Assembly (NCBI GenBank): GCA_013002595.1
Contig: JABDJG010000021.1
Coordinates: 1-5,676 of the forward strand
DNA length: 5,676 nt
Direction of reading: 5' to 3'
Source: Hyphomicrobiales bacterium
Lineage (GTDB): Bacteria; Pseudomonadota; Alphaproteobacteria; Rhizobiales; Aestuariivirgaceae
Part shown: positions 1-4,350 of the stretch, in pieces
How positions within the stretch are numbered: the first letter of the stretch is position 1
How the letters are laid out: every line of letters begins with the position of its first letter
Program-made: the position numbers and the translations under genes
The notes under the pieces: generated by a model
Databases searched by the model: none
Told to the model about the DNA's origin: nothing
What the model saw: the letters and a program-made list of their open reading frames with translations, nothing else

Positions 1-116
1 CGGTTAGCAACCCGTAAATCCGACCCCCCTTTGGGTCTGAAATCGGCGCAAGGGTTCGATCATCAAGAAACCCGGCATTGTTTGACCCCGGCGCCGGTTT
101 GACCTCTTATGGCATC

Positions 117-134
117 AACACATGCCCATGTGTT
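117..134. repeat. Perfect dyad with 8-bp arms and 2-nt spacer
   Basis: The arms AACACATG (117-124) and CATGTGTT (127-134) are exact reverse complements separated by CC. It lies 20 nt before the plus-strand terminator at 154-185, in a stretch without a convincing gene. It could be a transcription-factor operator or a hairpin in the 3' untranslated region of a transcript entering from the left. A 2-nt loop is too tight for a full hairpin, which slightly favours a protein-binding dyad. The symmetry is certain; the function is not known. Confidence 0.5.
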
Positions 135-153
135 CGAAACCAACATAACTTCC

Positions 154-185
154 GGTGGTGCCCTCCGTGGCATCGCCTTTTTTTT
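154..185 (+). terminator. Rho-independent terminator, plus strand
   Basis: A 9-bp stem (GGTGGTGCC at 154-162 with GGCATCGCC at 169-177, two G-T wobbles) closes a 6-nt loop and is followed directly by eight T residues (178-185). This is a textbook intrinsic terminator reading left to right. The nearest gene (SCO1-like, ending at 197) is on the opposite strand, so the terminator probably serves a plus-strand transcript coming from outside the window. On the minus strand no T-run follows the hairpin, so it does not obviously end the SCO1 operon. Confidence 0.8.
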
Positions 186-196
186 AGAGCGCTTCA

Positions 197-778
197 CTAT
201 TCCGCCAGATAGCGGCTGATCCGCTCGGCAATCACCTTGCCTGGCGTGTTGTGCGCAAACAGCGTGCGGAATTTGCCGTCCGGGCCCATCAGATAGGTAA
301 TGCTGGCGTGATCGACCAGGTAGTCCTGCGGGTCGGCGCCCTTTTCGACGACCTTGCGGCGATGCACCCGGTAGGCCTTGGCCACCGCTCTAACGTCCGC
401 CTCGCTGCCGGTCAGCCCGACGAACCCATCGCCAAAATGGCCGACATAGTCTTTCAGAACGTCAGGTCGGTCGCGGCCGGGGTCGATCGACACGAAAATC
501 GGCACGATACCGGCCGCCTTGGCGCCGAGCCGGTCGATCGCATCGGCCATGTGCTGCAGATTGGTCGGGCAGATCGACGGGCAGGTCGTATAGCCGAAAT
601 AGATCAGCATGAACTTGCCGCGGTAGTCCTCATCGCTGCGTTGAACACCGGTGTGGTCGGTCAGCGAAAACGGTCCGCCGAACAGGCTCTCCAGCGCTGG
701 CGGCGTTGTTGCAGCGCCGGGCACGGTGCCGGTGAGAGCCAGCATCGCAACAAGGCAAAACCGCTTTGGCCAGTTCAT
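197..778 (-). CDS. SCO1/SenC family protein (copper chaperone or thiol-disulfide protein for cytochrome oxidase assembly)
   Basis: A periplasmic, thioredoxin-fold protein of 193 aa. SCO1/SenC/PrrC proteins deliver copper to, or reduce cysteines of, the CuA site of cytochrome c oxidase. The metal/redox motif is visible in FGYTTCPSICPTN, the CxxxC pair being Cys66 and Cys70. The distal ligand is His157 in YLVDHASITYL. The family segment SIDPGRDRPDVL lies near residues 97-108. The N-terminus (MNWPKRFCLVAML...) is a short basic stretch plus a hydrophobic run, either a signal peptide ending near GAA or a membrane anchor. I chose the ATG at 776-778; a GTG two codons upstream (782-784) is possible, and neither has a clear Shine-Dalgarno. 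It is the last gene of a three-gene minus-strand operon, 11 nt after the stop of the gene before. The family call is firm; the exact target oxidase is not visible here. Confidence 0.95.
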   Translation of the reverse strand: MNWPKRFCLVAMLALTGTVPGAATTPPALESLFGGPFSLTDHTGVQRSDEDYRGKFMLIYFGYTTCPSICPTNLQHMADAIDRLGAKAAGIVPIFVSIDPGRDRPDVLKDYVGHFGDGFVGLTGSEADVRAVAKAYRVHRRKVVEKGADPQDYLVDHASITYLMGPDGKFRTLFAHNTPGKVIAERISRYLAE

Positions 779-789
779 AAACACAACGG

Positions 790-1302
790 CTATTCTGCGG
801 CTTTTAGGCCCGGTATACCGTATACACCGTCCTTCGCGATGAGCTCCAGCACCCGTTTGTCATGCTTGTACCACGCCTTGCCCGGCTTGCCCGGATTGGC
901 CTTCGACCATTCCTTGATAAACCAGTTGGCCCGGCTCCACTTGCCATCAGGCGCCTCGCGTTTGAACTGCAGCGCGAACAGCGGCATCTTCGGGTTCGAG
1001 ATCATCAGGCCGTCGGCAGTGATTCGCTTGCCGCACATCGCCTTGAGGTCTTCGTGGGCGCCGGCGAAGATGTCGAAGTTCTTGACCACCGGCACCAGCC
1101 GGCCATCATCGAACAACAGGCCGAATTGACGGGTTCCGTTGCCGCAATTATCGGCACATTCGCCGGTGACCTCGCACAGCAGGTCAACCACCTTGGCATC
1201 GACCCGGGCCTTCTTTTCGTGCTCGATACCCCACTCTTCAGCAGCCTGTGCGCCGCTGACGGCCAATGTCATGCATATCGCTGTCAAAACTGATCTGTTC
1301 AT
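790..1302 (-). CDS. Exported Cys-containing protein of unknown function, operon partner of SCO1
   Basis: A protein of 170 aa that I do not recognise as a named family. It begins with a clear signal peptide (MNRSVLTAICMTLAVSGAQA, cleavage before AEEW), so it should be periplasmic. The mature part has Cys43, Cys49, Cys53 and Cys90. The first three sit in VVDLLCEVTGECADNCGNG, and the fourth opens CGKRITADG, ahead of ISNPKMPLF (NPKM at 103-106). The C-terminal third is Lys/Trp-rich (SRANWFIKEW, KAWYKHDKR). The pattern 'V-(V/I)-D-x-x-C ... C-x-x-x-C ... NPKM' recurs in the gene upstream, suggesting distant relatedness. The start is the ATG at 1300-1302, preceded by GGGGAG with 8-nt spacing; a GTG at 1309-1311 would lie on top of that site. 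It begins 5 nt after the preceding stop, so translation is probably coupled. A metal- or thiol-handling role is inference from SCO1 and the cysteines. Confidence 0.85.
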   Translation of the reverse strand: MNRSVLTAICMTLAVSGAQAAEEWGIEHEKKARVDAKVVDLLCEVTGECADNCGNGTRQFGLLFDDGRLVPVVKNFDIFAGAHEDLKAMCGKRITADGLMISNPKMPLFALQFKREAPDGKWSRANWFIKEWSKANPGKPGKAWYKHDKRVLELIAKDGVYGIPGLKAAE

Positions 1303-1307
1303 GATGC

Positions 1308-1742
1308 TCACTCCCCAAACGGCTGAATGCCGTAGTCTTCATGGGTCATGTTGACGACACCCTTGTCGTCGGCGACCGCGTTGACGATGAGATAATTGAC
1401 GCCGTCGCGCACATACAGATCACCATCAACGCTCACCTGATGGGTCTGAATGGTCAGCATCTTCGGATTGGCGACCGTCACATCGTCACCTTCCACCTTG
1501 AGCACCATATAGACCGTGTCGTCGTCGCCCTTGATGCTGACCGGTATACCGCCGGCCGCGCACCAGATGGCACATTTGTGATGCGCCGTGCCCAGCGCAT
1601 ACATGATCTCGGTCACATAGCACCAGGTATCGATAATTTCCCCGGTCACCTGCACCCGCTTGGGCGCGGTTGCCGCTTGGGCAGCCGATACCCAGGCCGA
1701 GCCGGCGATCAGCACCGCCGCCATAATACTTTTCACGCGCAT
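1308..1742 (-). CDS. Exported protein with HHxCxxxC motif, unknown function, first gene of SCO1 operon
   Basis: A protein of 144 aa, not assigned to a named family. Residues 1-23 form a signal peptide (MRVKSIMAAVLIAG..., ending AQA before ATAPKR), so the protein is periplasmic. The mature domain is compact and appears beta-rich: GEIIDTWCYVTE (Cys41), then GTAHHKCAIWCAAGG (His54, His55, Cys57, Cys61), a strand-like TVYMVLKVEG, NPKM at 92-95, and VSVDGDLYVRDGVNYLIV. The close-set His and Cys residues could bind a metal or form a disulfide. I chose the ATG at 1740-1742 because GGAGG lies 9 nt upstream and the signal peptide begins there; the frame extends 19 codons further to 1799 but that stretch lacks such a site. 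It heads the operon with the related Cys protein and SCO1. Copper or redox work is inferred from context only. Confidence 0.87.
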   Translation of the reverse strand: MRVKSIMAAVLIAGSAWVSAAQAATAPKRVQVTGEIIDTWCYVTEIMYALGTAHHKCAIWCAAGGIPVSIKGDDDTVYMVLKVEGDDVTVANPKMLTIQTHQVSVDGDLYVRDGVNYLIVNAVADDKGVVNMTHEDYGIQPFGE

Positions 1743-1799
1743 TACCTTGAACCTCCGATCCAGATTTCCCTTGCGAGAGCGGGCCGAGCTTAAGGGCAT

Positions 1800-1817
1800 T
1801 TGTCATCAAACCGTAAT
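1800..1817 (+). promoter_or_regulatory. Possible Pho-box-like direct repeat
   Basis: In the 231-bp divergent spacer between the SCO1 operon and the gene at 1974, the half-sites TTGTCAT (1800-1806) and CCGTAAT (1811-1817) are spaced 11 nt, as in PhoB boxes (consensus CTGTCAT-N4-CTGTMAT). About 15 of 18 positions agree by eye. Against it, no phosphate gene is nearby and the site is over 150 nt from the plus-strand start. It is nearer (58 nt) to the minus-strand operon, but in the opposite orientation. A chance match is quite possible. Confidence 0.2.
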
Positions 1818-1937
1818 GATATTGCCGTGAGGAAAACCGGTAGGGTAACCCAAGTTCTCGTGAGCACCCGGGCACATTCGTTTCAAGCCGGCGCCAAGGA
1901 ATTGCCGGCGGCGGCCGTCTAACCCTTTGAACCTGCC

Positions 1938-1947
1938 TGACGCGTCA
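1938..1947. repeat. 10-bp perfect palindrome upstream of exported-protein gene
   Basis: TGACGCGTCA reads the same on both strands and lies 26 nt before the ATG at 1974, ahead of the ribosome binding site. Its position would suit an operator overlapping the promoter or leader of that gene. Only the symmetry is seen; no regulator is identified. Confidence 0.35.
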
Positions 1948-1973
1948 CAGGCCAACAAAGGGAGACCGACCAC

Positions 1974-2369
1974 ATGATTAATCTCAAAACGGCCGCCGCC
2001 GCCTCGGCAATTGTGCTGATCGCATCGGCTGCAAGCACGCCTGCCGCCTCGTCCAAGCTCGCCAGGCACATGCCCGGCCACAACACCGTAAATGTAAACG
2101 TCAGCGTCAACATGGAAATACCATTGGCCGACGATGACACCCAGACCATAGCGGCGGCCCAGGTCGACGGCCGCAAGATCCTCTACCGCCTGGCAACAAC
2201 CGAATGCCCGGTCCTGCTGGAGACAATCGCCGAGACCTGCCGGCTGACCAATCTGAATGTCTCGACCCAGATTCGCCGTCAGAACGCGGCAAAACCGATC
2301 AGCCTTTATGTCAGCGGCAACGCCCAGTTCGCAGTTTCGCTAAAGCCGGAAGGTGAGATGGAGCAGTAG
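1974..2369 (+). CDS. Small exported protein of unknown function
   Basis: A protein of 131 aa that I do not recognise. It opens with a signal peptide (MINLKTAAAASAIVLIASAA, cleavage likely after an Ala near 20-25), so it is exported. The mature part has an alternating polar/hydrophobic stretch (TVNVNVSVNMEI, about 39-49) that looks like a beta strand, and two cysteines (Cys78 in ATTECPVL, Cys89 in AETCRL) 11 residues apart that could form one disulfide. A C-terminal strand-like ISLYVSGNAQFAVSL follows. The ATG has GGGAG 9 nt upstream, and codon use resembles the neighbours. It stands alone: the SCO1 operon diverges upstream, and a strong hairpin follows 29 nt after the stop. No catalytic motif is visible, so a structural or binding role in the periplasm is all that can be guessed. 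Confidence 0.8.
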   Translation: MINLKTAAAASAIVLIASAASTPAASSKLARHMPGHNTVNVNVSVNMEIPLADDDTQTIAAAQVDGRKILYRLATTECPVLLETIAETCRLTNLNVSTQIRRQNAAKPISLYVSGNAQFAVSLKPEGEMEQ

Positions 2370-2398
2370 TACCAAAGCACGTTGCCGACGCTCAGAAC

Positions 2399-2440
2399 CG
2401 TGTGCTCCCTGCCAGCGATCCAGACTTAAGGGAGCACACG
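2399..2440. repeat. Perfect inverted repeat, 12-bp arms, 18-nt loop
   Basis: CGTGTGCTCCCT (2399-2410) and AGGGAGCACACG (2429-2440) are exact reverse complements. The hairpin begins 29 nt after the stop of the exported-protein gene, which suits a 3'-end structure. Neither strand shows a T-run beside it, so it is not a canonical intrinsic terminator. It may protect the 3' end of the mRNA, assist Rho-dependent termination, or be a binding dyad. Confidence 0.6.
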
Positions 2441-2483
2441 AATCAACGCCCGCATCACCGCGCGCTGTATCTCATCAAAATTG

Positions 2484-2520
2484 AAAAAATATCCCCTGTA
2501 CAGGCGCGAACTCACCTGTA
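2484..2520 (-). terminator. Weak candidate terminator for the minus-strand DUF465 gene
   Basis: Read on the minus strand, TACAGG (2520-2515) can pair with CCTGTA (2504-2499) across a 10-nt loop, and a run of six T residues follows (2489-2484). The T-run is about 9 nt from the stem, farther than usual. The same bases also form the palindrome CCTGTACAGG (2495-2504). The site lies 37 nt past the stop of the gene at 2557. Confidence 0.25.
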
Positions 2521-2556
2521 GACAACGTCCCCGGCTCCGTGCCCCGCTAGGGGGTG

Positions 2557-2736
2557 TCAGGCGGCTTCTGTTTCTGCCCGCAGACGGGCAATCTCGTCTT
2601 TTAACCGCAATTTCTGGCGTTTCAGCTCATGTATATGGAGATCGTCTGCGCTGGGATGCGCTTGTTCCGTTTCGATCTCAGCCTTTAGCGCGTTATGTTT
2701 AGCCTCTAACTCGCTAATATGCGCTTGAAGTGACAT
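2557..2736 (-). CDS. YdcH-like DUF465 family small coiled-coil protein
   Basis: A protein of 59 aa, easily missed because of its size. Translation begins MSLQAHISELEAKHNALKAE and continues to the family signature LHIHELKRQKLRLKDEIARL (residues 33-52), ending in AETEAA. DUF465/YdcH proteins are short, all-helical and charged, with the conserved pattern 'L-K-x-x-K-L-x-L-K-D-E-I'. They are cytoplasmic and their function is not known. The ATG has a strong GGAGG 6 nt upstream, which fixes the start. It is divergent from a second DUF465 gene at 2909, with about 170 nt between them carrying a sigma70-like promoter. The open frame on the plus strand over the same bases is a shadow, because its translation has no family resemblance. 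The family call is firm; the role is unknown. Confidence 0.9.
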   Translation of the reverse strand: MSLQAHISELEAKHNALKAEIETEQAHPSADDLHIHELKRQKLRLKDEIARLRAETEAA

Positions 2737-2771
2737 ATATAACCTCCAGCTGTGTGTTACCGAACTGTCAC

Positions 2772-2800
2772 ACTATCGCATATGAACGGCCCGATGTCGA
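2772..2800 (-). promoter_or_regulatory. Sigma70-like promoter for the minus-strand DUF465 gene
   Basis: On the minus strand, TCGACA (2800-2795, five of six matches to TTGACA) is followed after exactly 17 nt by GATAGT (2777-2772, four of six to TATAAT). Transcription would begin near 2765, leaving a leader of about 28 nt with the GGAGG ribosome binding site. Found by eye only. Confidence 0.4.
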
Positions 2801-2908
2801 ATGCACCTTGGGGAAACCCGTTAACAGTTTGCCTGGAATAAAGGGCAACATTGCTTCATTCACTGATGCGGCACGTCGGGCTTGCACTTAAAGGCAAACC
2901 CGGCAAAA

Positions 2909-3145
2909 ATGCGCCGAATCACCAATTCTGACGGGGTGACCGTGAAAAAAGACCAGGATGAATTGCGTGCGCGGCTCACTGAGCTGAGACAAGAACATCG
3001 AGATCTGGATGTGGAAATCGATGAGATGATCGCTACAGGCGATGTCGATCAGATCAATCTGCAGCGCCTCAAGAAGCACAAGCTGCATCTCAAAGACCAG
3101 ATCACCACACTGGAAAACCAGTTGCTGCCGGACATTATCGCGTAA
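2909..3145 (+). CDS. YdcH-like DUF465 family small coiled-coil protein
   Basis: A second DUF465 protein, 78 aa from the ATG at 2909. The domain runs from about RARLTELRQEHRDLDVEI to LKKHKLHLKDQITTLENQ and ends in LLPDIIA, a C-terminus I associate with alphaproteobacterial members. It is helical, highly charged and cytoplasmic, with no known activity. The start is unsettled: in-frame GTG codons at 2936 and 2942 give 69 or 67 aa, nearer the family's usual length, and no candidate has a strong Shine-Dalgarno. The core is independent of this choice. Its last 11 bases overlap the 3' end of the convergent GGDEF gene. It resembles the divergent DUF465 gene mainly in the LK-x-x-KL-x-LKD signature, so the two look like old paralogues. 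DUF465 genes beside purE are, as I recall, common in this group. Confidence 0.9.
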   Translation: MRRITNSDGVTVKKDQDELRARLTELRQEHRDLDVEIDEMIATGDVDQINLQRLKKHKLHLKDQITTLENQLLPDIIA

Positions 3146-3731
3146 CGCCGGCGCGCTGGCGCGCTGCATACATGGCCTCATCGGCATGCCTGATGATGCT
3201 GGCCGCATCATCTGATCCATCAACCAGCGCCAGACCGGTGCTTGCCGTGACAGCGATTTCATGGCCTGCAATCTCAACCGGTGTCTCGGCAATTGCACCG
3301 TTGATCCTTTCAACGGCAACCGAGGCCCGGGCAGCATCGGTCCGCACCAGCAGGACGCCAAACTCGTCACCGCCCAGCCGTCCGGCGATATCGGACTTGC
3401 GTATGCTCTGCGCCACAATATGCGCTACATGCTTCAGGACCACATCGCCGGCGGCATGACCGAACCTGTCGTTGACCGACTTGAACCCGTCGAGATCGAA
3501 ATAGACCAGCACCGCGGTGGTGCCATAACGCTTGCAGTAGGACACAACCCGGTCCAGCTCGCGTGTGAACGCCCGCCGGTTGAACAGCGGCACCAACGGA
3601 TCGAGATCAACCAGCGGCTCCAGCCGGGCAATTTCAGTTTCGGCTTCGCGCAACAGCCGGCGCAGCCGCCTGATGTCTTTCTTGAGCTTGTCGGTCTCGG
3701 TTTGCTGCAGTGATTTGGCGGTTGCATTCAT
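3135..3731 (-). CDS. Cytoplasmic GGDEF-domain diguanylate cyclase with N-terminal coiled coil
   Basis: A protein of 198 aa predicted to make cyclic di-GMP from two GTP. Residues 8-40 (KLKKDIRRLRRLLREAETEIARLE) look like a dimerising coiled coil, with no signal or membrane segment. The GGDEF domain follows: DPLVPLFNRRAF at 44-55, YFDLDGFKSVND at 77-88 with metal-binding Asp79, the intact signature GGDEF at 120-124, and the inhibitory RxxD (RKSD, 111-114) five residues before it. The usual 'D-x-L-T-G-L-x-N-R-R' opening reads DPLVPLFNRR, so Thr-Gly is replaced by Val-Pro. With catalytic and I-site residues kept, it should be active and product-inhibited. No EAL domain or sensor domain is seen. 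The ATG at 3729-3731 has only a weak ribosome binding site. It is divergent from purE and its 3' end overlaps the DUF465 gene by 11 bp. Confidence 0.93.
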   Translation of the reverse strand: MNATAKSLQQTETDKLKKDIRRLRRLLREAETEIARLEPLVDLDPLVPLFNRRAFTRELDRVVSYCKRYGTTAVLVYFDLDGFKSVNDRFGHAAGDVVLKHVAHIVAQSIRKSDIAGRLGGDEFGVLLVRTDAARASVAVERINGAIAETPVEIAGHEIAVTASTGLALVDGSDDAASIIRHADEAMYAARQRAGVTR

Positions 3732-3788
3732 AACGGGCCTGAAACATCCCCACGTTGTTCAGAATCACATTTGTCGTATACCTTTCCA

Positions 3789-3816
3789 TTGCACTTGACC
3801 GCAAGGTCCATATAAT
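3789..3816 (+). promoter_or_regulatory. Sigma70-like promoter for purEK
   Basis: A perfect TATAAT (3811-3816) lies 16 nt after TTGCAC (3789-3794), a partial match to TTGACA. Transcription would begin near 3823, giving a leader of roughly 27 nt before the GTG of purE. A better-looking TTGACC at 3795-3800 is only 10 nt from the -10 box and cannot pair with it. No purine riboswitch fits in so short a leader; a PurR-type operator was not recognised. Confidence 0.5.
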
Positions 3817-3849
3817 CCGCCGCTTTCGCGTTCCCGATGGAGACTTCAG

Positions 3850-4350
3850 GTGGCACAAGGCAAATCCGCACCCGTTGCGATCATTATGGGCAGTCAGTCC
3901 GACTGGCAAACCATGCAGCATGCCGCAACGATGCTCGATGCGCTGGACATTGCATATGATGCCCGCATCGTTTCAGCCCACCGCACACCGGACCGTCTCA
4001 GCGCGTTTGCAAAGTCGGCCAGGGCCGACGGCTTCAAGGTGATCATCGCCGGCGCCGGCGGGGCCGCCCACCTGCCGGGCATGACCGCCTCGATGACCCC
4101 CTTGCCGGTGTTCGGCGTGCCGGTTGAGTCCGCCGCCCTCAAGGGCCAGGATTCGCTGTTGTCCATCGTCCAGATGCCGGCCGGCGTACCCGTCGGCACA
4201 TTGGCGATCGGCAAGGCCGGCGCAACCAATGCCGCTCTGCTGGCCGCCGGGGTTCTGGCGCTCAGCGATGATGAACTGGCAGCGCGGCTTGATGACTGGC
4301 GCGCCCGCCAGACCGCCTCGGTCAAGGATCGGCCTGACCGCGATGGCTGA
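3850..4350 (+). CDS. purE: N5-carboxyaminoimidazole ribonucleotide mutase (PurE, class I)
   Basis: This enzyme converts N5-CAIR to CAIR in de novo purine synthesis, in the cytoplasm, and in bacteria works with PurK. At 166 aa it has full family length. The motifs are all present: the phosphate-binding MGSQSDW (13-19), VSAHRTPDR (41-49) with catalytic His44, IIAGAGGAAHLPGM (65-78), SLLSIVQMPAGVPVGTLAIG and KAGATNAALLAAGVL. It is readily aligned by eye to E. coli PurE over nearly the whole length. The start is a GTG at 3850-3852, supported by GGAGA 6 nt upstream and by the homologous N-terminus; no ATG upstream fits. Its final 8 bases (ATGGCTGA) overlap the start of purK, which implies translational coupling. 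The C-terminal DRPDRDG tail is poorly conserved, as usual. It is divergent from the GGDEF gene. Confidence 0.98.
   Translation: MAQGKSAPVAIIMGSQSDWQTMQHAATMLDALDIAYDARIVSAHRTPDRLSAFAKSARADGFKVIIAGAGGAAHLPGMTASMTPLPVFGVPVESAALKGQDSLLSIVQMPAGVPVGTLAIGKAGATNAALLAAGVLALSDDELAARLDDWRARQTASVKDRPDRDG

Noticed and set aside
1..102. Possible C-terminal tail of a plus-strand gene in frame 1
   Set aside because: The frame is open only from the edge, its 33 residues look random, and third-position G+C is lower than in the real genes here. It cannot be judged without sequence to the left.
251..1129. Long plus-strand open frame of 292 codons across the SCO1 operon
   Set aside because: It is antisense to two well-supported genes with signal peptides and, in one case, SCO1 motifs; its translation shows no domain and is an effect of high G+C.
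1845..1872. SigF-type promoter beginning GTAACC
   Set aside because: The expected CGAATA-like -10 element at the right distance is absent; the bases there read CCCGGG.
1898..1920. ECF-sigma-like promoter, GGAATT with CGTCT downstream
   Set aside because: The spacing of about 12-13 nt is too short for the usual 16-17 nt and the -10 does not match the EcfG form CGTT.
2481..2702. Plus-strand open frame of 73 codons over the small DUF465 gene
   Set aside because: The opposite strand gives a clear DUF465 protein with a GGAGG ribosome binding site; this frame has no family resemblance and no good start signal.
4124..4342. Upstream extension of the purK frame
   Set aside because: The extra 73 residues are purE read in another frame and are Pro/Arg-rich without homology; the ATG at 4343 gives the normal PurK N-terminus.
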